Positions 8,737-17,568 are shown, counted from the first letter of the stretch. The stretch is DNA of 64,000 nt from Rhodopseudomonas palustris (GCF_034479375.1 NZ_CP140155.1:682001-746000), one strand, 5' to 3'. Notes: generated by a model from the letters alone, not told the origin. Numbers and translations: made by a program.

Positions 8737-10698
8737 TCAGGCAGTCCCCGCCATGTCCCGCGCGGACGCTTCGCGAACGGCAGGCTTTCCGATATCGCTG
8801 AAATTGATCGTGCCGGGGAGCGCGTGATCGGACGGCTTGCCGCCGACGCCGCGCATCGGAATCGGACTGACGGGCGTGCGATCATATCGTTGGATATCTT
8901 GCCGAAACAGCCGCCATGCCCATCCCGCCGTTCGGCGGTAGGTCTGGACCAGTCCGATCATGCCGTAGATCTGCGCGCCGGCATCGATCAGATGGGCCCG
9001 CACCCTGAGCTCGGCGCGGCGCAGCATCTTCTTGGAGGCCGAGTAATCCTTGACCTCTTCCGCCGTCCTCGTTTCGGCGCTCGAGAACACCCCCGCCGAC
9101 TTCGAGAATATCAGCGCGCTTAGAAAGCGAACCGGATTGAAGAAATAGGTGTAGGCGATCAGCAGATTGACCTGCTTGATCCAGGGGCGGGGATGTTTCG
9201 AGGCGACGACATAGTTGCCGTCCATGATGTGGGGCTCGACCGCGACGTCGCCCGCCTTGCTGAAAGCCATCCCCGAATCGAACACGTTCTCGTACCATTT
9301 CGATCCGGGGGCCGGCGTCAGCATCATCACTTGCGTGGTGATCGATCCGGCCTTCCGCAGCAACCTGATCTGGTTGAGAAGACCGTAGTTCGACTTCCAT
9401 GTCACCAGCGGCTGGCTGTCGTGGTGCATCATCATCGGCATCGGCAGAATGTTGTTCTCGCGCAGCAATCGGAATGCGAGTTCGGTCTTGTCCTTGTCCT
9501 GCGCCTTCTTGACCAGCGTCGCCGTCATGTCCTCGACGCCGAGCCACACTGCCGCGAATCCCGCCTCCCTGATCAGCGGCAGGTGATCGCGCATCCCGAC
9601 CGTGTCGTGCACCGTGACTTCGGTTCCGATCCGGATCTTGCAGAACGGTCGGCCGGCCCGGGCCTTGCGGGCGAGGGTTCCGGCAATATCGAGCGTGCGT
9701 TTGGTGTTGTTGAAGAAATTGTCGTCGGCGCCGAAGAAATTATAAAGGCCGAAAGTGGTGGCGATCTGCCCGATTTCCTCAGCGATGCGTTCGCCGCTCT
9801 TGGCCCGAAACTGCGACTGATTGTAAGCGGGAATCGGACAGTACGAACAACGAAACTTGCAGCCGGCCGTCATGACGATCCCGGCGATCGGGCTGTGCTT
9901 TCTCACGCGATTGGCGGGCAACGCATGGCTTGCCAGCGTCATCTCGTTGCTGGGCGGCTCCAGCAGTTTGTAGCCGTGCACCGAGTCCGGAAGCTCGTCG
10001 AGATCGCCGAGAAGACGCTGCACGCCGGTGTCCACCAGTTCCTCGATCGGTCCGCCGCGCGGCGCAGTGCGGCCGAAGACGATCCCCGGAATCTGATCGA
10101 GTGCGCCGCCGTCGCGTGCGCGTGCGAACACCGACCGCATCGATTCGCCGGCCGCCCGCATCGACAGCAGGACGTCCAGCAGTTCGAGGAAGACATATTC
10201 CTCGCCGGTGACGGCCACGTCCGCGGCCCAGTTCGCGTTCCGATCTGCGCCGAAGACGTGCCAGGGCTCGTACCGGATCCGCGGACCGCCCACGATGATC
10301 AGCGGCCGCTTGTCGGGCTCGATCCGGCAGGCTTCCTGGATCAGCCGGTCGCATTCCGCCGAATGCAGGTGCATGCTCGAAACCAGGAACAGATCCGGGA
10401 TGCGGCCATCGAGGCGCATGTGCAACGGACTGAAGTTGCGGTTCCATTGCTGCAGAACGATCCGCGTCTTGTCGAAGCCGACATCGACCAGCGCCGAACC
10501 GATCGCCCGCACGCCGCCGGGGGCCATGCGGGTATCGGCCAGAATGAAGGGTAGGACACGGGTCCTATGATCGAAGGCGCTGACGATGACTGTGGCGAGG
10601 TCGTGCCTTGCGGAAAGATGTCGCAGCCGCTGTCGCAGCGCCAGCATCTTGCCGGGAATCAGTAGTTCGTCACCACGGGCACGCCTGGGAAGTTCCAT
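8737..10698 (-). CDS. radical SAM protein with B12-binding-like N-terminal region, function unknown
   Basis: A 653-residue radical SAM enzyme. The 4Fe-4S cysteine motif is C280-x3-C284-x2-C287 (AGCKFRCSYCP). The first 240 residues look like a Rossmann-type cobalamin-binding region (LFLVSSMHLHSAE, LIIVGGPR, VTGEEY) but lack a clear DxHxxG motif, so cobalamin use is uncertain. The TIM-barrel part contains NFFGADDNFF, LGVEDMTATLVKKAQ and MMLTPAPGSKWYE, as in B12-type radical SAM methylases and ring-formation enzymes. The C-terminal 170 residues are family-specific. A strong RBS (GAGG) lies about 8 nt before ATG 10698. It is monocistronic and flanked by potF and a potF remnant, suggesting insertion. 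The substrate is unknown. Confidence 0.8.
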   Translation of the reverse strand: MELPRRARGDELLIPGKMLALRQRLRHLSARHDLATVIVSAFDHRTRVLPFILADTRMAPGGVRAIGSALVDVGFDKTRIVLQQWNRNFSPLHMRLDGRIPDLFLVSSMHLHSAECDRLIQEACRIEPDKRPLIIVGGPRIRYEPWHVFGADRNANWAADVAVTGEEYVFLELLDVLLSMRAAGESMRSVFARARDGGALDQIPGIVFGRTAPRGGPIEELVDTGVQRLLGDLDELPDSVHGYKLLEPPSNEMTLASHALPANRVRKHSPIAGIVMTAGCKFRCSYCPIPAYNQSQFRAKSGERIAEEIGQIATTFGLYNFFGADDNFFNNTKRTLDIAGTLARKARAGRPFCKIRIGTEVTVHDTVGMRDHLPLIREAGFAAVWLGVEDMTATLVKKAQDKDKTELAFRLLRENNILPMPMMMHHDSQPLVTWKSNYGLLNQIRLLRKAGSITTQVMMLTPAPGSKWYENVFDSGMAFSKAGDVAVEPHIMDGNYVVASKHPRPWIKQVNLLIAYTYFFNPVRFLSALIFSKSAGVFSSAETRTAEEVKDYSASKKMLRRAELRVRAHLIDAGAQIYGMIGLVQTYRRTAGWAWRLFRQDIQRYDRTPVSPIPMRGVGGKPSDHALPGTINFSDIGKPAVREASARDMAGTA

Positions 10699-10880
10699 GT
10701 AATGCCTCGTTCCTCGCCGACCTATTTATCCTATCAGTTTGAAGTTAATACGCGCCTGGGTCAAGTTGACGGCCGCCTGGCGCGGTCCGTGGGGCATGAA
10801 TGGCCCTCAGCGTTCCCAGCGCACACGCGTTGCAGGTGCTGTTTGCACTCGGTCGCCAAATGCCCTCAGTGGCGTGATGG

Positions 10881-11056
10881 GGCGAACACCGGCGTCGATA
10901 TCCGCTACGCGATCGGTCGCGGCGTTGCAGGATCTGACCAACTTGCTGCATCGCCCGAAAATCGCTCTTGAAGTGATGCAAGGCTGCTCGTGATCTCCGC
11001 TCGCGACGCAGCGCATCATCGACCGGCTGTGGATGCGGGTGAGGACGGGGCGGTCA
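10881..11056 (+). pseudogene. decayed 3' remnant of a PotF-like polyamine-binding protein gene
   Basis: This stretch has no intact gene but aligns in patches with the potF-like gene at 7612-8724. GGCGTCGATATCCGCTACGC matches the NGVEIGYA codons. CTGACCAACTTGCTGCATCG matches LINFLYR. CTCGTGATCTCCGCTCGCGA matches LFVITARD. The end reads ATQRIIDRLWMRVRTGR against ATQRVINRLWTRVKTGR. Internal deletions and a frame change separate the patches. It occupies most of the 317-bp space between the radical SAM gene and the diguanylate cyclase gene, and its last bases overlap the 3' end of the latter on the other strand. Confidence 0.8.
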
Positions 11057-12185
11057 GGCGAGCCCGTTCCGGCAGCCGATCTGCCTGATGGGTTCGGTTG
11101 GAATCGTCTTCCACATCGATGCCCGCCTGTTCGTACTGAGGATCAGAATGAAACACCGCAACGCTCGGCGCGCATTCGCGCTGAACGCGGCAGATCACCC
11201 GATTGCGGCCGGCGTGCTTTGCGTCGTAGAGAGCTCGATCTGCCGCCGTGACCAGATCGGATACCTCGTGCATCGCCGGCGTAGAAGTCGCAACGCCGAT
11301 GCTGACCGTGGCTGAGACCGGGCGCGAGGCCACCACCATCGCGTTCGCGGCGACCTCTCGCCGCAATCGCTCCGCGACGATCCTTGCCTGTTGCAAATCC
11401 GTTTCCGGCATCAGCAGAGCGAACTCTTCGCCGCCGATCCGCGCGAGAACGTCGTATTGACGCTTGCAGCCGCGCGCGAGGTTCGCCAGGTGCACGATGA
11501 CGTCGTCGCCCACCTGGTGGCCGAAACCGTCGTTGATCGATTTGAAGTAATCGATGTCGATCATCAGGAACGACACCGGCCATCCATTGTGACGAGCTCT
11601 GGCCCACTCACGATTCGCCAGGGTCATAAAGTGGCGGCGATTGTAGACGCCCGTCATGCCGTCCGTCGTCGCCAGCCGCTCGAGTTCCTGCGCATTTCGC
11701 ACGATGTCGGTGACATTGCTGTAGATCAGCATTCGCCCACCGCCGGGCAGGACGGCTAGGTGACAGCGCAGCGTCGTCCCGTCCGCCATCGTCAGATCCA
11801 TCGGTCTCGGATCGCCGGACCGGACCCATGCCAGGCGCCGCTCGACGTAGTCTTCGAGGTTCACCGCGACCGCCTGGGCAGCGGCACCGAGCATGTCCGC
11901 ATATCGCGGTCGCTCCGTCCGGATCTCCTCCGTGCTGTTGGCCCTGAACATCACGTGAAGCACCGGATTGCTGTAGATCGCGCGGAGGTCTTGGTCGAGG
12001 ATCAGCAGGCCGCTATCGACGTTGTCGAGGGCGCTGTAGAGCGTCTCGAGGGCCTGCTTGGCTTCGGTGAGCTCGCGATTCAGGCGCGCGAATCCTACCG
12101 GATCCGCGTTCGATCCGTTCGAGCTTTCCGTTTCCTCCACCGGTCCTTGACCACTCTGCATGGTGATCGCCTCCGCGACGCGCAT
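11016..12185 (-). CDS. PAS-GGDEF diguanylate cyclase
   Basis: Makes cyclic di-GMP from two GTP. The 389-residue protein has an N-terminal coiled region, a PAS-like sensor (about residues 45-165, ALDNVDSGLLILDQDLRAIYSN) and a GGDEF domain (about 172-330). The catalytic signature is GGEEF at 251-255. The product-inhibition site RxxD (R242-D245) lies five residues before it, so the enzyme should be active and feedback-controlled. No membrane segment is visible, so it is probably cytosolic. The last dozen residues (SSPASTAGR) are antisense to the potF remnant, so this tail is probably acquired and not conserved. A second start at 12161 (MQSGQ) is possible. Confidence 0.9.
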   Translation of the reverse strand: MRVAEAITMQSGQGPVEETESSNGSNADPVGFARLNRELTEAKQALETLYSALDNVDSGLLILDQDLRAIYSNPVLHVMFRANSTEEIRTERPRYADMLGAAAQAVAVNLEDYVERRLAWVRSGDPRPMDLTMADGTTLRCHLAVLPGGGRMLIYSNVTDIVRNAQELERLATTDGMTGVYNRRHFMTLANREWARARHNGWPVSFLMIDIDYFKSINDGFGHQVGDDVIVHLANLARGCKRQYDVLARIGGEEFALLMPETDLQQARIVAERLRREVAANAMVVASRPVSATVSIGVATSTPAMHEVSDLVTAADRALYDAKHAGRNRVICRVQRECAPSVAVFHSDPQYEQAGIDVEDDSNRTHQADRLPERARLTAPSSPASTAGR

Positions 12186-12297
12186 CGATCAATACACTAT
12201 CGGTTGTGTAACGACCGACAACAACCTGTCGATGGGCGAGCGAAATTCGGAGTAGGTAGTTAATGCACGACTAACTCAGGCGTCGATATCCGGCTGA

Positions 12298-13230
12298 CTA
12301 GCGCCACCGTCGATGCAGCCACAGCCACTGCTCGGGCGTCTCGCGGATCCAGCCTTCGATCACCGACGTCGCCGCCTGCATCGTGCCTTGGATGTCGATC
12401 TGGCCGTCGGCGTCGCGCACGGGTTGGATCTGTTCGGTGAGTTCGGCGCGGAAACGATGGCCGGGCAGGCGGATGACGCGGGCGCCGTGCAGCGGGCAGT
12501 CGATCTGGCGCAGCAGTCGCGCGAGCATCGGGTTGGCCTTGCAGGTGCGGCCGAAGAAGGTGACGTCGACGCCCCTGGTGTAGTGCTGATCGATCAGCAT
12601 GCCGACGTGCTTGCCCTCTTGCAGGGCCTGCGCCAGCTTGAACGGCGCGGTGCCGCCGGCGGCGACGAGTTGGCCCATCTTGACCGAGCGGATTTCCTCG
12701 ACGATCCGATCCGCGGCTGCGATGTTCGGCCGGCGATACAGCACCGCGGTGTCGAGTCCATGCGCGACGGCAGCGACGGCGGGCAGTTCCCAATTGCCGA
12801 GGTGGCTGGCGAAGATCAGCGCCGGCTTGCCGTCGGTGCGGAGCTGCTCGAACAATTCGAGCGAGCGGGGTGTGACTTCGACGCGGCTTTGCTCCGGATG
12901 TTCGGGGTCGTAATCCCACACCGAATCCAGATGCGCGAATTCCGCCCCGGCGCGGCCGAGATTGTCCCAGACGCCGGCGAGGATCGCCTCGATCTCCTCG
13001 GGCGACTTCTCGGGGAAGGCGGCGGTGAGATTGGCGCGGCCGATCCGCTGCTCGGGCAATCGCGGGCCGAGCTTGCGCACCAGGGCGCCGAAGAAGTCGG
13101 CGGTCTTGGTCGGATCGAATTTCCGCGCCAGATGCAATGCCCCGATCGCCGCCGAGCCGGCGACATTACCGGCAGCCGTCTTGGCCGCGCGTTGCGCACG
13201 CAGCTTGGCGCGGAGCAGGTGTAGTTTCAT
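12298..13230 (-). CDS. lpxXL: lipid A acyltransferase LpxXL (HtrB/LpxL family)
   Basis: Transfers a secondary acyl chain to lipid A at the cytoplasmic face of the inner membrane. The 310-residue protein carries the HX4E acyltransferase motif (H143-LGNW-E148) and conserved DQHYTRGV and LYRRP blocks. It is the last gene of the acpXL operon: its ATG overlaps the TGA of the dehydrogenase gene by one base (TGATG). In rhizobia this position is held by LpxXL, which attaches the 27-hydroxyoctacosanoyl or similar very-long-chain group carried by AcpXL. That specificity is inferred from gene context, not from residues. Confidence 0.88.
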   Translation of the reverse strand: MKLHLLRAKLRAQRAAKTAAGNVAGSAAIGALHLARKFDPTKTADFFGALVRKLGPRLPEQRIGRANLTAAFPEKSPEEIEAILAGVWDNLGRAGAEFAHLDSVWDYDPEHPEQSRVEVTPRSLELFEQLRTDGKPALIFASHLGNWELPAVAAVAHGLDTAVLYRRPNIAAADRIVEEIRSVKMGQLVAAGGTAPFKLAQALQEGKHVGMLIDQHYTRGVDVTFFGRTCKANPMLARLLRQIDCPLHGARVIRLPGHRFRAELTEQIQPVRDADGQIDIQGTMQAATSVIEGWIRETPEQWLWLHRRWR

Positions 13231-14252
13231 CAGAAGTGGACGATGATCTTGCCGAACACCTGGCGGCTTTCCATCCGCTTCAGTGCGGCGCCGACGTCGT
13301 CGAGCGGCACCTCGGTGTCGATCACCGGCAGCATCCCTGCGGCCATCTTGTCGAGGCTTTCGGCGATGTTCTTCATCGTCGCGCCGAACGAGCCGAAGAT
13401 GCGGTACTGCTGCTGGAACAGCTGCATCAGATTGATGGTCGCGGTCGGGCCCGAGGTCGAGCCGCAGGTCACGAGCCTGCCGCCGCGCTTCATCACCAGC
13501 AGCGAGCCGTTGAAGGTGTCGGCGCCGACGTGTTCGAACACGACGTCGACGCCCTTCTTCTTGGTGATCTTTCGCGTCTCGTGCTCGAAGCGGTCGTTGC
13601 GGTAGTTGATGACGTAGTCCGCGCCGAGCTTCTTGACGCCTTCGATCTTGCTGTCGTCGCCGACCGTGGTGATCACGGTGCAGCCGATCGCCTTGGCCAT
13701 CATGATCGCGACGGTGCCGATGCCCGAGCCGCCGGCATGCACCAGAATGGTCTCTCCCGGCTGCAGTTTGGCGTTGTCGAACAGCATGTGCTGCACGGTG
13801 GAGAACGCGATCGGCGCGCAGGCGGCGTCGCGCAGGCTGACGCCGTCCGGCACCGGGATCACCAGCCGAGCCGGGATGTTCATCAGTTCGCGCGCGAAGC
13901 CGTCGACGTGGAAGCCGATCAGTCCGCCGACATTCTCACAGAAATTATCGCGGCCTTCGAGGCACGGCTTGCAGTGGCCGCAGGTCAGCGCGCCATACAT
14001 CACGACTTTCTGACCGGGTGCAAAGCGCGTGACGCCGTCGCCGACCGCCTCGATCGTGCCCGACGCTTCGGCGCCGACCACGATCGGCAGCTTGCGCTTG
14101 ACGAAGGCCATGCCGCGATAGCCCCAGACGTCGATGTGGTTGAGCGCGACCGCGGCGACGCGGATCTGCACCTCGCCGGCCGCGGGCGGCGGGGGAGGCG
14201 GCAGATCGGAGACCGCGAGATCGCGATCGGCAACGAGAGTGAGCGCGCGCAT
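13230..14252 (-). CDS. zinc-type alcohol dehydrogenase of the acpXL cluster
   Basis: Medium-chain dehydrogenase/reductase, 340 residues. The structural-zinc cysteines are C91, C94, C97 and C105. A Rossmann loop reads HAGGSGIGTVA. The usual catalytic-zinc Cys near residue 38 is replaced by LNHID, as in quinone-oxidoreductase-like members. It is the conserved adh2XL-position gene between the ketosynthases and lpxXL in rhizobial very-long-chain lipid A clusters. A role in reduction during very-long-chain acyl synthesis is presumed. The stop codon overlaps the lpxXL start, implying translational coupling. Confidence 0.85.
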   Translation of the reverse strand: MRALTLVADRDLAVSDLPPPPPPAAGEVQIRVAAVALNHIDVWGYRGMAFVKRKLPIVVGAEASGTIEAVGDGVTRFAPGQKVVMYGALTCGHCKPCLEGRDNFCENVGGLIGFHVDGFARELMNIPARLVIPVPDGVSLRDAACAPIAFSTVQHMLFDNAKLQPGETILVHAGGSGIGTVAIMMAKAIGCTVITTVGDDSKIEGVKKLGADYVINYRNDRFEHETRKITKKKGVDVVFEHVGADTFNGSLLVMKRGGRLVTCGSTSGPTATINLMQLFQQQYRIFGSFGATMKNIAESLDKMAAGMLPVIDTEVPLDDVGAALKRMESRQVFGKIIVHF

Positions 14253-14286
14253 GAATCGTGTCCGAAGCAGTTGCGTCCTGACGCGG

Positions 14287-15567
14287 CTAGACCGGCTCGC
14301 GCGTCAGGATCAGGGAAGCGTTCTGGCCGCCGAACCCGAACGAGTTCGACATCACCGCGGTGACGCGGGCGTCGCGCGCCTTGTTCGGTACCACGTCGAG
14401 CGGGATCAGCGGATCCGGCACGTCGTAATTGATGGTCGGCGGAATCCGTTGATGCTCGAGCGTCAGCAGCGAGAAGATCGCCTCGACCGCGCCGGCGGCG
14501 GACAAAGTGTGGCCGACCATCGACTTGTTCGACGACACCGGAATCGTCGAGGCGCGTTCGCCGAACATCGCGGAGATGCCGTTGTATTCCATCTTGTCGT
14601 TTTCGGGCGTTCCGGTGCCGTGGGCGTTGATGTAGTCGATCTGCTCGACGCCGAGGCCGGCGTCGGCGAGCGTCTTCTTGATGCAGCCGATGATCGGCTT
14701 GCCGTCGGGGCTCGAGCGGGTGCGGTGAAACGAGTCGGCGAGTTCGCCGCAGCCGGCGACGACGCCGAGAATGGCCGCGCCGCGCGCCACCGCGGATTCG
14801 TAGCTTTCGAGCACCAGCGCGCCGGCGCCTTCCGCCATCACGAAGCCGTCGCGGTTCTTGGCGAACGGCTTGGCCGAGGCCTGCGGCGGGTCGTTCTGGG
14901 TCGAAAGCGCCGACAGCAGCGAGAACCGGATCAGCGCCTCGGCGTTGACCGAGCCGTCGGTGGCGACGCACAGCGCGGCGTCGGCTTCACCACGGCGGAT
15001 CGCCTCGACGCCGAGCTGGATCGCGCTCGCGCCCGAGGCGCAGGCGGTCGACAGCGAGATCGGCGAACCCTTGGTGCCGAACGTTTCGGCGAGATGATCG
15101 GCGACCGAGCCGAACTGGAAGCGGCGGTGATAGTGCGTGAACCGTCCGCCGCCGCTGACGCGGAGCAGGGCGTCGTAGTCGATCGCGGTGTTGGCGCCGG
15201 TGGCGCGCGCCAGTTCCTGGCGCGGCTGCCATTCGAGCTCGACCGGGGCCACGGCGAGAAACAGCGGGCCGGGGAAGTCGCCCTTGCGGCCGATGCCGGC
15301 CTGCGCGATCGCTTCCTCGGTGGCGATGTCGGCGAGCTTTTCGCCGAGCACGGTGGAGGAGAACGGCTCCACCGGGACGAAATCCACGGTGCCGGCCATC
15401 GTGGTTTTCAGGCCGTCGATCGGAAACCGCGTGATGGTGCGGATGCCGGATTCGCCCGCGGTGAGCTTGGACCAATTGTCGGTCTTGCCGGCGCCGAGCG
15501 ATGTCACCACGCCCATGCCGGTGACGACCACGATCGGCCTGCCGAATTTGTCGTGCGTCGCGGTCAT
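14287..15567 (-). CDS. beta-ketoacyl-ACP synthase II-type, active subunit of the very-long-chain pathway
   Basis: Condensing enzyme that elongates acyl chains on the dedicated carrier AcpXL. From ATG 15567 it is 426 residues, with GAGGGGAA just upstream as RBS. A longer frame to 15828 is only read-through of the neighbouring gene's other frame. The full Cys-His-His triad is present: Cys176 (STACASG), His316 (NAHGTGTPEND) and His353 (GHTLSAAG), plus Lys348. It corresponds to the fabF gene of rhizobial acpXL clusters. Its partner immediately upstream lacks the active-site cysteine. Confidence 0.9.
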   Translation of the reverse strand: MTATHDKFGRPIVVVTGMGVVTSLGAGKTDNWSKLTAGESGIRTITRFPIDGLKTTMAGTVDFVPVEPFSSTVLGEKLADIATEEAIAQAGIGRKGDFPGPLFLAVAPVELEWQPRQELARATGANTAIDYDALLRVSGGGRFTHYHRRFQFGSVADHLAETFGTKGSPISLSTACASGASAIQLGVEAIRRGEADAALCVATDGSVNAEALIRFSLLSALSTQNDPPQASAKPFAKNRDGFVMAEGAGALVLESYESAVARGAAILGVVAGCGELADSFHRTRSSPDGKPIIGCIKKTLADAGLGVEQIDYINAHGTGTPENDKMEYNGISAMFGERASTIPVSSNKSMVGHTLSAAGAVEAIFSLLTLEHQRIPPTINYDVPDPLIPLDVVPNKARDARVTAVMSNSFGFGGQNASLILTREPV

Positions 15568-15595
15568 CGCGTTCCCCTCGCTCGGTCGGTCGAGC

Positions 15596-16798
15596 TCACC
15601 GAATGGCCTCGACCAGCGCCATGCCTTCGCCGCGCCAATGGCCGGCGCCGACCACCACAATCTGGTCCGGGGCCGTCGCGGTTTCAATCTCCAGCCCGCT
15701 CGGATCGTTGGCCGGAAACAGCGCGCCGCGCGACAGCGACAGCGCCGCGAGTGCGATGCCGAGCGGAAACTGCGCTTCCATGACGTGCCCGAACGCCGTG
15801 CCCGTCGCGCGGACCGGATGAGCGGCATGCGCCCGCAGGAATGCGGCTTCTTCAGCCGTCGCCGGCTCAGCGCCGGTCGCGCCGGTGATGATCGCGGCGT
15901 TGTCGTGCAACGGGCCTAGCTGCGCCCACAGCTTGTCCATCGAAACGGTGACGTCGCCCGGCGCGCGCCGGCGCGACATGTCGGCGACGACATTGGTCAG
16001 CCGCGCATAGGGCTTGGCGCCGCGCGCCTCGGCATGCGCCTTCGATTCGATCACCAGGAAGGCGCCACCGGAGCCGAGCGCGAACCCGCCTTTGTCGCCG
16101 CGCGAAAACACCGGCGCGTAGTTGTCCTTGAGATTGAAGTCGCCGAATTCGTAGAGCATCAGCAGGTCTTTGCGCTCGCCGTTCTGCGCGGCGCCGATCA
16201 GCGCGATGTCGCTCTGTCCGGCGGCGATGCGCGCCAGCGCGATTCTCGCCGCGTCGACGCCGGCTTCTTCCTCGCCCATGAAGGTGCGCGACGAGCCGGT
16301 CACGCCGTGGACGATGGCGATGTTGCCGGCGAGCAGGTTGGAAAGCTGCGCCAGAAACAGCGTCGGCCGCAGGTCGTTCATCAGCCGCTCGTTGAGCGCG
16401 CCGGGCGGAGAATCGCCGTGGGCCTCGGAGTTGAGCACCGCGGAGTCGACCGAAAGATCGCGCTCGCCGCCGCCGGCGGCGACGATCATGTCGGTCCGCG
16501 ACAGGATCTCGGTGTTGCCCTTGATCCCCGCCGAATCCAGCGCGAGGCCGGCCGCATAGGTGCCGATCCGCTGCCAGGCTTCCATCTGGCGCTGATCGCC
16601 CTTCTTTGGAATCTGCTTGTCGAAACTCAGCGGCGCCAGCGGGTGCACGATGTAGGGCGCAAAGCCGGTGGTGTCGACGTTGACGCGGCGCTGCGCCAGC
16701 ACGTCCCAATGCGCGTCGAGGCCTTCGGCCAACGAGGTCGCGAGACCGATGCCGGTGATCCAGGCTTCCACAGGTTGTTTGTGCGACGTCTCAGCCAT
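15596..16798 (-). CDS. ketosynthase-like protein lacking the catalytic Cys (chain-length-factor-like)
   Basis: A 400-residue member of the KAS II fold. Where KAS II has its catalytic Cys (TAC-SG), this protein reads HGVTGSS (residues 164-170), so the nucleophile is missing. The first active-site His motif (NAHGTGT) is replaced by ITGATGAEP, while the second (GHVMEA) is kept. This is the pattern of a chain-length factor or non-catalytic KAS beta subunit. It overlaps the fabZ stop by 8 bp and precedes the intact ketosynthase by 28 bp, so equal synthesis of the two is likely. A heterodimer setting very long chain length is inference. Confidence 0.85.
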   Translation of the reverse strand: MAETSHKQPVEAWITGIGLATSLAEGLDAHWDVLAQRRVNVDTTGFAPYIVHPLAPLSFDKQIPKKGDQRQMEAWQRIGTYAAGLALDSAGIKGNTEILSRTDMIVAAGGGERDLSVDSAVLNSEAHGDSPPGALNERLMNDLRPTLFLAQLSNLLAGNIAIVHGVTGSSRTFMGEEEAGVDAARIALARIAAGQSDIALIGAAQNGERKDLLMLYEFGDFNLKDNYAPVFSRGDKGGFALGSGGAFLVIESKAHAEARGAKPYARLTNVVADMSRRRAPGDVTVSMDKLWAQLGPLHDNAAIITGATGAEPATAEEAAFLRAHAAHPVRATGTAFGHVMEAQFPLGIALAALSLSRGALFPANDPSGLEIETATAPDQIVVVGAGHWRGEGMALVEAIR

Positions 16799-17261
16799 GG
16801 ATCATCTGCTCCGGAAATCCGATCTGTCTGGCCATCACTTCCATGTGCCCGCGCAGATCCGGATGAGGGAAGGGCACGTGGCGAAAGGTCAGCGTCGCGT
16901 TGCACGCCAGCTTGCCGCCGCTTTTGATGTTCGCTTCGGTCATGGTGTAGCCCGAGCCCTCGTGGATCACCGTGGCCTCGACTGACAGCGTCTCGCCGGG
17001 CGTGACGAAGCTGCGCATCTTGGCTTCCTTGACCGCGGCGAGAAACGGCATGCGCTGGAACTGCATCAGCGCGATCAGCAGCCAGCCCGATGTCTGCGCC
17101 ATCGTCTCGATCAGCAGCACGCCCGGCATCAGCGGATAGCCGGGGAAATGACCTTCGAAGATCGTGCTCGTCTGGGGTACGAGCGCTTCGACCGTGATGC
17201 TGCGTTGCTCGATACGAAGCTCGGCGATCCGATCGATCAGATGGAAATATTCGAGGTTCAT
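16791..17261 (-). CDS. fabZ: 3-hydroxyacyl-ACP dehydratase of the acpXL cluster (FabZ family)
   Basis: Hot-dog-fold dehydratase, 156 residues, removing water from 3-hydroxyacyl-AcpXL. Active-site His38 (FEGHFPGYPLMPG) and Glu52 (LIETMAQ) are present as in FabA/FabZ. The C-terminus is longer than housekeeping FabZ and the sequence is divergent, fitting a specialised paralogue. It lies 25 bp after acpXL and overlaps the next gene by 8 bp (ATGGCTGA). Confidence 0.88.
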   Translation of the reverse strand: MNLEYFHLIDRIAELRIEQRSITVEALVPQTSTIFEGHFPGYPLMPGVLLIETMAQTSGWLLIALMQFQRMPFLAAVKEAKMRSFVTPGETLSVEATVIHEGSGYTMTEANIKSGGKLACNATLTFRHVPFPHPDLRGHMEVMARQIGFPEQMIHG

Positions 17262-17286
17262 GGCGCGGGCGGCTTTCGAACCGCCA

Positions 17287-17568
17287 CTACGCGCCCTTGG
17301 CGGCGACCAATTCGTCGATGCGGGCGGCGAGATTGCTCAGGACGAAATACTGTTCGGTGGTCGCCTTGCCGTCGTTGACCTCCTGGGTCCACTTTTCGAG
17401 CGGCAGTTTGATACCGAACGCCTTGTCGATCGCGAAGGCGATGTCGAGGAAGTCCAGGCTGTCGATCCCCAGATCATCGATCGCGTGGCTTTCCGGGGTG
17501 ATCGTGTCGCGCGGGATGTCGCAGGTTTCCGCGATGATGGTGGCCACCCGATCGAATGTGGAAGTCAT
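17287..17568 (-). CDS. acpXL: acyl carrier protein AcpXL for very-long-chain fatty acids
   Basis: Specialised acyl carrier protein, 93 residues. The phosphopantetheine attachment site is Ser37 in [12 protein letters not shown]. The following [16 protein letters not shown] and YFVL blocks are hallmark AcpXL residues that separate it from housekeeping AcpP. The start is taken at ATG 17568. The adjacent ATG 17571 is equivalent, and longer forms reach into non-coding sequence. It is the first gene of the six-gene very-long-chain lipid A operon running leftward to lpxXL. Confidence 0.93.
   Translation of the reverse strand: MTSTFDRVATIIAETCDIPRDTITPESHAIDDLGIDSLDFLDIAFAIDKAFGIKLPLEKWTQEVNDGKATTEQYFVLSNLAARIDELVAAKGA

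Noticed and set aside
9193..10554. A 450-codon forward frame opposite the radical SAM gene
   Set aside because: Antisense shadow; no conserved motif, while the reverse frame has the full radical SAM signature.
15568..15828. N-terminal extension of the active ketosynthase
   Set aside because: It runs antiphase through the 3' end of the neighbouring ketosynthase gene, and ATG 15567 has a strong RBS.
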